Assembly (NCBI RefSeq): GCF_011047315.1
Contig: NZ_CP049259.1
Span: forward strand, 1,240,001 to 1,304,000
Direction: 5' to 3'
Length of the DNA stretch: 64,000 nt
From: Altererythrobacter sp. BO-6
Lineage (GTDB): Bacteria > Pseudomonadota > Alphaproteobacteria > Sphingomonadales > Sphingomonadaceae
Position 1 is the stretch's first letter. Each line of letters opens with the position of its first letter. The position numbers and the translations under genes are program-made. Of this stretch, positions 43,187-51,318 are shown one piece after another. Under the pieces are notes generated by a model. It did no database searches. It was not told the DNA's origin and saw only the letters and a list, made by a program, of their open reading frames with translations.

Positions 43187-43987
43187 TCAAACGTCCTCGA
43201 AATTGGGGGCGCGCTTTTCCATCCCCGCCATCACTGCCTCGACCTGGTTGCGCGAGCGCATAATGGCGTGTTGCTCGATGCTTTCTTCCAGCAGGATCGC
43301 GTCGGTGCCGCGCTCGACCATGCCTGCGTGAAGCCGCTTGGCCGCGCGGATCGCATGCGGATTCCGATTGGCGATCTCTGTGGCGATTGAGGTGGCCCGC
43401 GCAAGGGGATCTTCGTCAACATGCGTCGCCAGCCCCAGCGACTGCGCCTCTGCCCCGGTAAACTCGCGGTTGGTATATACCAGTTCGCGTAGCACATCGT
43501 CGCGCACCAGGCCGCGCCAAAGCGCATAGCCGCCCATGTCGGGCACGAGCCCCCACTTAAGCTCCATGATCGACATCCGGGTTTGCGGATGGACCACCCG
43601 GATGTCCGCCCCGCTGGCGATCTGCAGTCCGCCGCCGAAGCACACGCCATGCACCGCGGCAATCACCGGAACCGGCAGCTTGCGCCACAGCATGGCCGCC
43701 TGTTGCGGGCGGTTGGCATTGCCGTGCGTGCGCTCGGTCAGTTCGGGTTCGTCAGGGCTTGGCGTGCGGGCGAAGTTCGACAGGTCGAGCCCGGCGCAGA
43801 ATGCACGCCCTTCACCCGACAGGACGACAACACGCAGCCCCTTCATCTTGTGCAAAGCGCGCCCGGATTCGATAATCGCTTCGAACATATCTGGGTCGAG
43901 CGCATTGAGCTTGTCCGGGCGCGTAAAGCGGACCTGCGCCACGCCGTCACCGCCAAGATCGATCGAAACTCTTTCCCTGAAGTCCAT
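43187..43987 (-). CDS. Enoyl-CoA hydratase/isomerase (crotonase) family
   Basis: 266 residues of the crotonase fold. Seen: FTRPDKLNALDPDMF, the first oxyanion-hole block SGEGRAFCAGLDLSN near residue 60, and the second GVCFGGGLQIASGADIRVV near residue 120, with C-terminal NPHAIRAAKRLHA. The catalytic Glu positions of true hydratase (GGG..E..M.CD) are not both visible: the segment reads GGGLQIASGAD. It may therefore be an isomerase or another crotonase-superfamily enzyme. Start 43987 has GGGA at six bases; ATG 43993 is the alternative. Confidence 0.88.
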   Translation of the reverse strand: MDFRERVSIDLGGDGVAQVRFTRPDKLNALDPDMFEAIIESGRALHKMKGLRVVVLSGEGRAFCAGLDLSNFARTPSPDEPELTERTHGNANRPQQAAMLWRKLPVPVIAAVHGVCFGGGLQIASGADIRVVHPQTRMSIMELKWGLVPDMGGYALWRGLVRDDVLRELVYTNREFTGAEAQSLGLATHVDEDPLARATSIATEIANRNPHAIRAAKRLHAGMVERGTDAILLEESIEQHAIMRSRNQVEAVMAGMEKRAPNFEDV

Positions 43988-44086
43988 CGCCATTCCCAAT
44001 TGTCCAGATCCAAATTGAATTGGGCAAAGACTGGCGCAACTGGCCTACGCTGTCCAGCGCGCTATTCGAGCCTCATGCCCCAGGAT

Positions 44087-44473
44087 TTAGGCGCGCTGGA
44101 AGCGAAAGGCGCTGGGGCCGGGCGGCGCGTCGAGGTAATAGCCGCCATCCGGGTGCGTCGCCAGCATCCGGCCGAGCCCGAACCGGTCAAGCTTGCCGCG
44201 CACGCGCGCTACATGCACAGCGACGCTGTTGGTTCCCGGCTCCTGCTGGATCCGCCACACCTCGGCCAAAAGCTCGCGGCGCGTCAGGCGTTGCCCCGGG
44301 CACTGGGCCAACCGCCACAATAGTTCGAATTCGCGTGGATGCAGGTGCAACCAGCGATCCTCGACCCGGCCATCCCGATGGAAAAGGTCCAGGGTCACAT
44401 CGCCCGCTTCGATGAAACGCGGAATCATTTTATCGCTGCCCGGCAAAAGCCGGCGTGCATTGACCGAATTCAT
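44087..44473 (-). CDS. Orphan OmpR-type winged-helix DNA-binding protein
   Basis: 128 residues consisting of a short N-terminus and a Trans_reg_C winged helix: LHPREFELLWRLAQCPGQRLTRRELLAEVWRIQQEPGTNSVAVHVARVRGKLDRFG, ending with the wing PDGGYYLDAP. There is no receiver domain, so it is not controlled by phosphorylation in the usual way. GGGGG precedes the ATG, and the start ATGA-overlaps the JAB-domain gene upstream. Target genes unknown. Confidence 0.85.
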   Translation of the reverse strand: MNSVNARRLLPGSDKMIPRFIEAGDVTLDLFHRDGRVEDRWLHLHPREFELLWRLAQCPGQRLTRRELLAEVWRIQQEPGTNSVAVHVARVRGKLDRFGLGRMLATHPDGGYYLDAPPGPSAFRFQRA

Positions 44474-44895
44474 AGTTTTCCCCCAGCCCGCATAGAATAG
44501 ACCTTCTCGCGGGTAAAAATCAGGTGATCGAGTAGTTCGATGTCGAGCGCGCGCGCAATCTCGGTCAGGCGGCGGGTTGCGTCGATATCGCTGCGGCTTG
44601 GGCGGCAATCGCCCGAGGGATGGTTGTGCGACACGATGATGGCGCGCGCGCCAATCGCCAGCGCCCGGGCAAAGATGTCGCGCAAGCGGACCGGCAGATG
44701 CGCGGAATGTCCGCAGGCCATGACACAATCGTCAAGGTAGGTGCGCTCGTGGTCGAGAAAGATGGCATGGAACCGTTCCTCGCCCGCTGCGACAGCCGAA
44801 AAGGCATAGTGCAGATGTTCGAACAGGGCGGCAAGCTGCGCTTGCTCCGGACAAGAGCGAAGGGCTCGGCCCGCTGGCATAGCCGCGACATTCAT
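44470..44895 (-). CDS. RadC-like JAB-domain protein
   Basis: 141 residues containing only the JAB/MPN domain: FHAIFLDHERTYL, RLRDIFARALAIGARAIIVSHNHPSGDCRPSRSDIDATRRL, ELLDHLIF. The metal-binding HxH...D signature (HNHPSGDCRPSRSD) is intact. Full RadC proteins add an N-terminal helix-hairpin-helix region, missing here. RadC domains are proposed to act in nucleic-acid or peptide hydrolysis; the role is unsettled. It is middle gene of a coupled three-gene unit (membrane protein, JAB, winged helix). Confidence 0.85.
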   Translation of the reverse strand: MNVAAMPAGRALRSCPEQAQLAALFEHLHYAFSAVAAGEERFHAIFLDHERTYLDDCVMACGHSAHLPVRLRDIFARALAIGARAIIVSHNHPSGDCRPSRSDIDATRRLTEIARALDIELLDHLIFTREKVYSMRAGGKL

Positions 44896-45412
44896 GTCTT
44901 GTGCCCGATGGTCGAAAGCACATGAATCCAGCCGTGCGTGCCTACGCCAGGCCGCCAGTCGCGATACCGTCCGAAGCGGCGTCGGCGGCGGGCGTGCAGA
45001 AACACACCTCCCGCGAGAATACCGATCTGAAAATAAGACGGGACGCTAACCATGATGACGTACGCGATCGGAGAGATCTGGTCAGCCAATTCGCGCGCCA
45101 CATGCGCGAGGGTCGCAAGCAGCTGGAATGATGCGATCCACATTGGATATATCCTGTTCGCGTAAAGCGCGATCAAGATGAGCAGCACGCCGGCAAGCAG
45201 GTCATTGCTGGCGTGGAAAATATCGACCTGGTGGGTTGAGAAGCTGTTGTCAGTAAGCGCGTGATAGATCGTGTCAGTTACAACGAAGATCGAGATTAGC
45301 GTGATCGAAATGGCGCGCTCGGGGCCGCCCCCTTGAATAGCGCGGCGAGACACACTGCCCAGAAGGCAATTCTCTGCGCCTCGTCGCGAAATTCAAGGAT
45401 TAAGCTAAGCAT
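44892..45412 (-). pseudogene. Conserved multi-span membrane protein, apparent -1 frameshift
   Basis: From the ATG at 45412 the protein reads MLSLILEFRDEAQRIAFWAVCLAALFKG and then breaks. In the next frame it continues GGPERAISITLISIFVVTD with about four spans (LLAGVLLILIALYA, PMWIASFQLLATLAHV, YVIMVSVPSYFQIGILAGGVFL) to 44892. Adding one G to the G5 run (plus-strand C5 at 45328-45332) restores LFKGGGPERAIS. An alternative intact product could start at a GTG at 45353, but that would lose the conserved opening. The ATG has no clear ribosome site. It overlaps the JAB gene by 4 bp. Confidence 0.65.
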
Positions 45413-45428
45413 GATGGATGGTGCACAA

Positions 45429-45761
45429 TTACGCCGAAACGAGCTCGCCGTCGCTAAAAGCTGCCTCTTGGATCTCGGTTGGCACACCCTCATCAAGCCC
45501 GCCAACCACACGTGCAACCTTGCTCAGTTCTTCGTGGACTCGCAGAAGGTTGGTCGACATGGCTATCGCTTGCTGCTCAGCTTGCGTTAGTCGCATGAGT
45601 GCACGCTGGCCAGTATCCACCCCAACTTCAGGGTTTTGCCGCGCGGCCAGCATCGCCTGCTTGAGCTTGGCAAAGGCAATCATCGATTCATCGGCCAGTG
45701 CTTCGGCCTCGCGGATAAGCTTTTTCAGATAACGGGCGTCGGTAACGATACGGTCAGACAT
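45429..45761 (-). CDS. Hypothetical protein
   Basis: 110 residues, soluble and almost entirely helical (RYLKKLIREAEALADESMIAFAKLKQAMLAARQ ... LTQAEQQAIAMSTNLLRVHEELSKVARVV), probably a coiled coil. GGGAG ribosome site at good spacing. It is 26 bp downstream of the membrane-tethered LuxR-type gene and likely co-transcribed, so it may modulate that regulator. No family recognised. Confidence 0.75.
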   Translation of the reverse strand: MSDRIVTDARYLKKLIREAEALADESMIAFAKLKQAMLAARQNPEVGVDTGQRALMRLTQAEQQAIAMSTNLLRVHEELSKVARVVGGLDEGVPTEIQEAAFSDGELVSA

Positions 45762-45787
45762 GAGAGGTCTCCCGGCCTGCCCGCTCG

Positions 45788-46342
45788 TCAGGCAGACTGA
45801 AGATAATCTTCGGGGACTTGCGCCTTTCCCTGCAGTGCTTCGCTTACCGTCATCGCAGCGGTGACCATGAGAACGATCGCCGCCAGGATGCCGAAGGCAA
45901 TCCCGACGATTGCCACCAGCCGAAGCAAGACAGCATTGTCGCCGTCGAGCACCCCGGGGACAATCCGCGGCTCTGCCGCCAACTTCCATGGCGCCAGACC
46001 ACCGAGCGGCATTACGTCGCTCAGCACGATCTCGCCCGGATCGACCCGGGACCCGTATTCAGTTTCAGGTGCCGTGCCCGGCAGCTGATTTTTCCTGTAT
46101 GCAGATTCACTGAAGGCTTCAGCTGAAGGGCGTTCCCCCTCTTCCAGAGGCACGTCGGTTATGCCGAATTCTTCGCGATAGCATTCGACCAGTTCATTCA
46201 GGCTATCGACCTGGTAGTGATTCTTAAGCGCGCGGATATGCTGGTTGATGCGGGTTTCGGATACACCCAGCTCCGATGCGATGACCTTGATCGGCACGCG
46301 CCGGTCGATTCGTTCCAGCACGTCCACTTGGCGTTTGGTCAT
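45788..46342 (-). CDS. Membrane-tethered LuxR-type helix-turn-helix protein
   Basis: 184 residues. The N-terminal GerE/LuxR helix-turn-helix (MTKRQVDVLERIDRRVPIKVIASELGVSETRINQHIRALKNHY) is followed by a long linker and one C-terminal span (LLRLVAIVGIAFGILAAIVLMVTAA) with a short tail. The DNA-binding end is thus cytoplasmic and anchored to the inner membrane. There is no sensor domain outside, so the signal is unclear. The start at 46342 follows AAAGG; ATGs at 46366/46369 lack spacing. It shares a transcript with the helical protein downstream. Confidence 0.83.
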   Translation of the reverse strand: MTKRQVDVLERIDRRVPIKVIASELGVSETRINQHIRALKNHYQVDSLNELVECYREEFGITDVPLEEGERPSAEAFSESAYRKNQLPGTAPETEYGSRVDPGEIVLSDVMPLGGLAPWKLAAEPRIVPGVLDGDNAVLLRLVAIVGIAFGILAAIVLMVTAAMTVSEALQGKAQVPEDYLQSA

Positions 46343-46467
46343 ATTTCGCCTTTCGGCGGCCCCCATCAACAGCTCCAGAAATGCAAAGACACGTGGTTAT
46401 CTAACACACTTGCACCCAGAAGGCTCCGCATTTCTGCGACCCGGAGCTTCGCTTTGTCGATGGCTGA

Positions 46468-47667
46468 TCAGGCAGCCGAGCTGTTGACGCCCAGGCTGGT
46501 CAGGTATCGGCGGACATTCCGCGCAGCCTGCCGCAAGCGCTGCTCGTTTTCGACCATGGCGATGCGCACAAAGCCCTCGCCGTTCTCGCCATAGCCTACC
46601 CCGGGTGCCACCGCGACCTTGGCTTCGGTGAGCAGCTGCTTCGAGAATTCGAGGCTGCCCATATGCGCCAGTGCAGGCGGAAGCGGTGCCCAGGCGAACA
46701 TCGATGCTGCCGGCGGGGGAATTTCCCAGCCGGCCCGCCCGAAAGCCTCGACCATCACGTCACGGCGCTTGTGATACAGCTCGCGGTTCCTTTCGACGAT
46801 ATCCTGCGGGCCGTTGAGCGCGGCGCAGGCTGCGGCCTGGATCGGGGTAAAGGCGCCATAATCGAGATAGCTCTTCACCCGGGTCATGGCAGCGATCAGC
46901 TTCTGGTTGCCCACCGCAAAGCCCATCCGCCAGCCGGCCATCGAATAGGTTTTCGACATGCTGGTGAACTCGATCGCGACATCCTTTGCGCCTTTGACCT
47001 GCATGATCGAAGGGGTGGGATTGCCGTCGAAATAGAGCTCCGAATAGGCAAGGTCGGAAAGGATCCAGACCTTGTTGGCCCGTGCCCAATCTACGAGCCG
47101 CTCATAAAACGCCAGGTCGACCACTTCTGCCGTCGGATTGGATGGATAGTTGACCACCAGCACGCTGGGGCGCGGCACCGTAAAGGCCATCGCCTTTTCC
47201 AGGCTGAGGAAATAGTTCTCGTCGGGCGTGGTGGGAACCGAGCGGATCGTCGCACCGGCAATTATGAAGCCGAAAGTGTGGATCGGGTAGGACGGGTTTG
47301 GCGCCAGTACGACGTCGCCCGGCGCAGTGATGGCGGTAGCAAGGCTGGCCAGCCCTTCCTTCGAGCCCATGGTCACGACCACTTCACGCTCCGGATCGAG
47401 CTCGACGCCGAACCGGCGGGCATAGTAATTGGCCTGCGCACGGCGCAGCCCGGGGATGCCCTTTGACTGGGAATAGCCGTGCGCGTCCGGCTTCTGCGCG
47501 ACCTCGCACAGTTTGTCGATAACATGCTGCGGAGGCGGCAGGTCGGGATTGCCCATGCCCAGATCGATGATGTCCTCGCCCGCGGCCCGCGCCGCCGCAC
47601 GCATCGCATTCACTTCTGCGATGACATAGGGTGGCAAGCGCTTCATGCGGTAAAATTCGGTATCCAT
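46468..47667 (-). CDS. alaC: AlaC/LL-DAP-type class I aminotransferase
   Basis: 399-residue PLP enzyme of fold type I. N-terminal FYRMKRLPPYVIAEVNAM, substrate-cap IIDLGMGNPDLPPPQHVI, the binding blocks NPSYPIHTFGF and VNYPSNPTAEV, the PLP-lysine motif SMSKTYSMAGWRMGF near residue 240, and the carboxylate-binding Arg in GFVRIAMVENEQRLRQA. This pattern is closest to the AlaC/YfdZ group (glutamate-pyruvate transaminase) often labelled LL-diaminopimelate aminotransferase. Monocistronic. Amino-acid specificity is not certain from sequence. Confidence 0.87.
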   Translation of the reverse strand: MDTEFYRMKRLPPYVIAEVNAMRAAARAAGEDIIDLGMGNPDLPPPQHVIDKLCEVAQKPDAHGYSQSKGIPGLRRAQANYYARRFGVELDPEREVVVTMGSKEGLASLATAITAPGDVVLAPNPSYPIHTFGFIIAGATIRSVPTTPDENYFLSLEKAMAFTVPRPSVLVVNYPSNPTAEVVDLAFYERLVDWARANKVWILSDLAYSELYFDGNPTPSIMQVKGAKDVAIEFTSMSKTYSMAGWRMGFAVGNQKLIAAMTRVKSYLDYGAFTPIQAAACAALNGPQDIVERNRELYHKRRDVMVEAFGRAGWEIPPPAASMFAWAPLPPALAHMGSLEFSKQLLTEAKVAVAPGVGYGENGEGFVRIAMVENEQRLRQAARNVRRYLTSLGVNSSAA

Positions 47668-47799
47668 CCGGGTCTTTCCTAAAGGCCGCTGCGAAACTGT
47701 GCGGCTTGCTGCATCTGAATCTACGCTAATAGTAGTCGAACTGAAACGCCAATCTCGCTATACCGCATTGCAACATAGATAAAGAGGATCAAACAGCCG

Positions 47800-49707
47800 A
47801 TGGCCAAGGACGGCGGCGACCAGTGGGACAATCCGGGTGAGCCCTTCCGGGCATTCTTCGACATGCAAGGCGAAGCGATGCGCGAAATGCTGGGAAGCTT
47901 CATGCCAGGCTCCGGGAAGTCCCCTCTATCTGGATTGGCTGACCGTTCCTCGCTTACAGGCGACGCGGGTGAATTTGCCGCTGTCGCGCGCGAAATCCAG
48001 TCTATGTGGTTCGAATTCATGGCCGAGCGCAGCCAGGGACAAGGCGAAGGGGCGAACCCCTTCGATCCAGCCCAGTGGCTTACGCTGGCACAAGGCATGG
48101 CCAGGCAATTGCCCAAGGCGCCGCTCGATGCCGCGCAGAAGTTCGCCAGTGACAGCATGGAAGTGTGGCAGGGCGTGCTGGGCAGTTTCCTGGGTCGGGC
48201 CGGCGGCAAGGACGCTGCCGATGCCGACGCGCTGCCACGCAAGGACCGGCGCTTCGCCGCCGAGGAATGGCGCGCCCACCCCGCCTTTGCGCTGCTGCAC
48301 CAGACCTATCTGATGATGGCAGAGTATTTTGTCGGCGCGGCCAAGCAGGTCGAAGGCATCGCCCCGGAGAAGCGCAAGCAGCTGGAATTCGCCACCACCG
48401 CGCTGGTCGAAGCGATGAGCCCGGACAATTTCATCCTGACCAACCCCGTTGTGCTGAAGCGTACGATCGAGACCAAGGGGCAGAATCTCGTCAAGGGCAT
48501 GCGCCACCTGATCAATGACCTGAAGCGCGGCCAGCTGACCCATACCGACGCCGAGGCCTTCGAACTGGGCGTCAACCTCGCCGCCACGCCGGGCAAGGTC
48601 GTGCACGAAACTCCGCTCTACCAGCTGGTGCAGTATAGCCCTTCGACCGAGCAGGTCTTCGAAATCCCGCTGGTGATCTTCCCGCCGTGGATCAACCGCT
48701 TCTACATCCTCGACCTGACGCCCAAGAAAAGCTTCATCAAATGGGCGGTCGATCAGGGTCTGACGGTGTTCGTGGTCAGCTGGAAATCGGCCGACGCGAG
48801 CATGAAGGACGTGGTGTGGGACGATTACATCCGCTCCCAGATCGATGCGATCGACACTGTGCGCAATCGGCTCAAGGTGCCCGCAGTGCATACCATCGGT
48901 TATTGCGTGGCGGGAACCACACTCGCGGCAACATTGGCAGTGCTGGCGAAACGCGGCGAGGCTGACAAGGTAAAGAGCGCGACTTTCTTCACCGCCCAGG
49001 TCGATTTCGAAAAGGCCGGCGACCTCAAGCATTTCATCGACGACGGCCAGCTCGAAATGATCAAGAGCCTGTCGAGCGAAGGCTACCTCGACGGGCGCTA
49101 TCTGGCGGCTACTTTCAACTCGCTGCGCGGCAAGGACCTGATCTGGAACTATGTCGTCAACAATTACCTGCTCGGCGAAGACTATCCGGCCTTCGACCTG
49201 CTGCACTGGAATGGCGATGTCACCAACCTGCCGAGCAAGTGGCACGCCGACTATTTGCGCGACCTCTATCGCGACAACAAGCTGGTGGTGCCCAACGCGC
49301 TGAGCGCGGATGGCACGCCGATCGACCTGTCGCTGGTGGAAACGCCCAGCTACGTACAGGCCGGGCGCGAGGACCATATTGCGCCCGCGGAAAGCGTGTG
49401 GAAGATCACCGAGCACTTCAAGGGGCAGCTGACTTTTCTGCTCGCCGGGTCAGGCCATATTGCCGGGGTGGTAAACCCGCCCGCTGCCGGCAAATACCAG
49501 TACTGGACTGGCGACAGCGAGGCCTGCTCGCTCAAGGAGTTCGTCGCCGGCGCTACCGAGCATCCGGGCAGTTGGTGGCCGCACTGGATCGAATGGCTGG
49601 AAGCGCAGGATGCAAAGCGGGTGCCCGCATCAGGCAAGCGCAAGCCCGGTGGAAAAGGGGATAAGGTGATCGAAGACGCCCCAGGCCGCTATGTGAAAAC
49701 TCGCTAA
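47800..49707 (+). CDS. phaC: Class I poly(3-hydroxyalkanoate) synthase
   Basis: 635 residues. Polymerises 3-hydroxyacyl-CoA into PHA granules. The N-terminal domain (to about 200) precedes the alpha/beta-hydrolase core, with the lipase-like box GYCVAGT carrying nucleophile Cys369, the Asp in REDHIAPAES and the His in GSGHIAGVVNPP. FPPWINRFYILDL and PKKSFIKWAVDQG are class I hallmarks. AGAGGAT lies 10 bases before the ATG. The phasin gene follows 108 bp downstream on the same strand with its own promoter, so this is a PHA storage locus. phaA/phaB are not in the window. Confidence 0.96.
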   Translation: MAKDGGDQWDNPGEPFRAFFDMQGEAMREMLGSFMPGSGKSPLSGLADRSSLTGDAGEFAAVAREIQSMWFEFMAERSQGQGEGANPFDPAQWLTLAQGMARQLPKAPLDAAQKFASDSMEVWQGVLGSFLGRAGGKDAADADALPRKDRRFAAEEWRAHPAFALLHQTYLMMAEYFVGAAKQVEGIAPEKRKQLEFATTALVEAMSPDNFILTNPVVLKRTIETKGQNLVKGMRHLINDLKRGQLTHTDAEAFELGVNLAATPGKVVHETPLYQLVQYSPSTEQVFEIPLVIFPPWINRFYILDLTPKKSFIKWAVDQGLTVFVVSWKSADASMKDVVWDDYIRSQIDAIDTVRNRLKVPAVHTIGYCVAGTTLAATLAVLAKRGEADKVKSATFFTAQVDFEKAGDLKHFIDDGQLEMIKSLSSEGYLDGRYLAATFNSLRGKDLIWNYVVNNYLLGEDYPAFDLLHWNGDVTNLPSKWHADYLRDLYRDNKLVVPNALSADGTPIDLSLVETPSYVQAGREDHIAPAESVWKITEHFKGQLTFLLAGSGHIAGVVNPPAAGKYQYWTGDSEACSLKEFVAGATEHPGSWWPHWIEWLEAQDAKRVPASGKRKPGGKGDKVIEDAPGRYVKTR

Positions 49708-49733
49708 GTACATACAGCTGAACCGTTTTCCGG

Positions 49734-49756
49734 TTTTTTGTGCACTGCACAAAAAA
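49734..49756. promoter_or_regulatory. 23-bp perfect palindrome, candidate PhaR operator
   Basis: Perfect palindrome with core TTGTGCACTGCACAA, flanked by T6 and A6 tracts, 3 bases upstream of the phasin -35 element. A second, imperfect copy (TTTTGTGCACTGCAACA, 49784-49800) overlaps the -10 region. PhaR repressors of phasin genes bind TGC/GCA-rich sites, so this pair is the likely operator. It could also contribute to ending phaC transcription. Confidence 0.6.
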
Positions 49757-49759
49757 TCC

Positions 49760-49787
49760 TTGACTTCGCTGGTGCAATGCCTATTTT
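49760..49787 (+). promoter_or_regulatory. Phasin gene promoter
   Basis: TTGACT at 49760-49765 and TATTTT at 49782-49787, 16-bp spacer, close to the housekeeping consensus. The second TTGTGCACTGCA site overlaps its -10, so a bound repressor would block initiation. Confidence 0.65.
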
Positions 49788-49815
49788 GTGCACTGCAACA
49801 TAAAGCGAGGTTCCC

Positions 49816-50604
49816 ATGGCCGAACAAGCCAAAGCAAAGATCGATGCCGCTGCAGAGAAGGCATATGCCGAAGCAGCCGCAAAGAAGACCGTCAGCGAGA
49901 CGGCGGTTGAAGAGGCAATTGCCACCGATGCCCCCAAGGCACCGGTCAAGGTTGCTGCTGTCAAGAAGGCGGTGAAGGCTCCGGCCAAGAAGACGACCGC
50001 CAAGAAGGCTGCTCCCAAAAAGGCAGCCGTGAAGAAGACCGTCACCAAGAAGGCGGCTCCGAAAAAGGTAGCAGCCAAGAAGGCCGCACCGAAGAAGACC
50101 GCCAAGGCCGCCGCGAAAACCGCAGCGCCCGCCAACCCCTTCATCCAAGTTAAGGACAAGATCATGGCCACTGCCAAGACCACCGATTTCACCGCAACCG
50201 CCAAGGAATTCCTGGCTGACGCACAGACCCGCGCCAAGACCGCTTTCGCCAAGACCGGCGAACTCGCCTCGGAAGTGACTGAATTCAACAAGGGCAATCT
50301 CGAAGCCGTCGTTGAGTCGGGCAAGATCTTCTTCAACGGCGTGCAGAGCATGGGCCGTGAGCAGGTTGAAGCGACCAAGACCGTCGTCGAAACCGTCACC
50401 GCAGACTTCAAGAAGATGGCTGCCGTCAAGTCGCCGACCGAACTCGTCCAGCTGCAGGGCGAACTCGCCCGCCGCAACTTCGACGCTGCCGTGTCGTTCG
50501 GTTCGAAGAACACCGAAGCGCTGGTGAAGCTCTACAACGAAGCCTTCGCGCCGATTTCGAGCCGCATGAGCCTGGCTGCAGAGAAGATCAAGAAGGCCGC
50601 CTAG
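49816..50604 (+). CDS. phaP: Phasin with histone-like Lys/Ala-rich N-terminal domain
   Basis: 262 residues. Residues about 40-110 are repeats of [16 protein letters not shown] type, like histone H1 and PhaF tails, likely binding DNA. The C-terminal half ([20 protein letters not shown] ... [44 protein letters not shown]) is the phasin_2 domain that coats PHA granules. The combination suggests a PhaM/PhaF-like role tying granules to the nucleoid. GCGAGG ribosome site. Own promoter and operator upstream, strong terminator downstream. Confidence 0.92.
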   Translation: MAEQAKAKIDAAAEKAYAEAAAKKTVSETAVEEAIATDAPKAPVKVAAVKKAVKAPAKKTTAKKAAPKKAAVKKTVTKKAAPKKVAAKKAAPKKTAKAAAKTAAPANPFIQVKDKIMATAKTTDFTATAKEFLADAQTRAKTAFAKTGELASEVTEFNKGNLEAVVESGKIFFNGVQSMGREQVEATKTVVETVTADFKKMAAVKSPTELVQLQGELARRNFDAAVSFGSKNTEALVKLYNEAFAPISSRMSLAAEKIKKAA

Positions 50605-50670
50605 GCCTTCTGGAAATTCCAGAGTTCTGACCGGGTACTCTCTCCTCTCCCTCACCCGGCAGAAACACCA

Positions 50671-50705
50671 GGGCCGGTTGGACCAAGCGTCCAGCCGGCC
50701 CTTTT
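50671..50705 (+). terminator. Strong Rho-independent terminator after phasin
   Basis: 13-bp stem (GGGCCGGTTGGAC / GTCCAGCCGGCCC, one G-T pair), loop CAAGC, followed by TTTT. Confidence 0.9.
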
Positions 50706-50833
50706 CGTTGTGCGCAGCGCCCCGGGAACCCGATTGCTTTTGCACGAGTTCGGATTGCATTAACCCGATTGCGCCAAAGCCGATGCGCTCTGACCTTGCG
50801 ATTCAGCCGGGGCTTACGATATTGCACCTGCCA

Positions 50834-51223
50834 ATGAACACCGACCTCACTTTCCTCCGCGCCCAAGACCAGCGCCGCCTGCCCGCCATCGCTATGGCCG
50901 AGGGCACTGACGGGGATTCGGGTTCGGAAAACGAAGTCGGCATTGCCACCAAGGCCAAGACCCGGCCCAAGAAGCCGAGCCAGTACAAGGTGCTGATGCT
51001 CAATGACGATTACACCCCGATGGAATTTGTCGTGATAGTGCTCAAGCGGTTCTTCGCGATGGATCTTGAGCAGGCCACCCGCGTCATGCTGCATGTGCAC
51101 CAGCGCGGGGTGGGGGTATGCGGCATCTTCCCCTACGAAGTGGCGGAAACCAAGGTGAACCAGGTGATGGATTTTGCCCGGCAGAACCAGCACCCGCTGC
51201 AATGCACGCTGGAGAAGGCATAA
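50834..51223 (+). CDS. clpS: ATP-dependent Clp protease adaptor ClpS
   Basis: 129 residues from 50834 (109 from an in-frame ATG at 50894, closer to the usual ClpS length; neither has a good ribosome site). ClpS delivers N-degron substrates to ClpAP. The core is clear: [24 protein letters not shown], then [45 protein letters not shown]. The NDDYTPM and HVHQ blocks hold the N-end recognition and ClpA contact residues. clpA is not in the window. Followed by lptF on the same strand. Confidence 0.93.
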   Translation: MNTDLTFLRAQDQRRLPAIAMAEGTDGDSGSENEVGIATKAKTRPKKPSQYKVLMLNDDYTPMEFVVIVLKRFFAMDLEQATRVMLHVHQRGVGVCGIFPYEVAETKVNQVMDFARQNQHPLQCTLEKA

Positions 51224-51318
51224 TATCCGCCTTTCGCGCGTGAGGGCATGACCGCGCCGGATTTTCGCGCTAGGGATTGCCTGACCCGATAACAGCAAGC
51301 GATTTTCCGGCGAGACAA

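Noticed and set aside
44892..45353. Membrane protein starting at GTG 45353 as an intact gene
   Set aside because: Possible, but the upstream frame supplies the missing first span and joins perfectly with one extra G, so a frameshifted longer gene is preferred.
47926..49416. 496-codon reverse-strand open frame
   Set aside because: Antisense to phaC, which has clear catalytic motifs. The frame is arginine/glutamate/histidine-rich with no fold, typical of GC-rich shadow frames.
49630..50760. Long reverse frames opposite the phasin gene
   Set aside because: Leu/Gly/Phe repeats are the antisense reading of the KKAAPKKAA repeats; the phasin strand has ribosome site, promoter and terminator.
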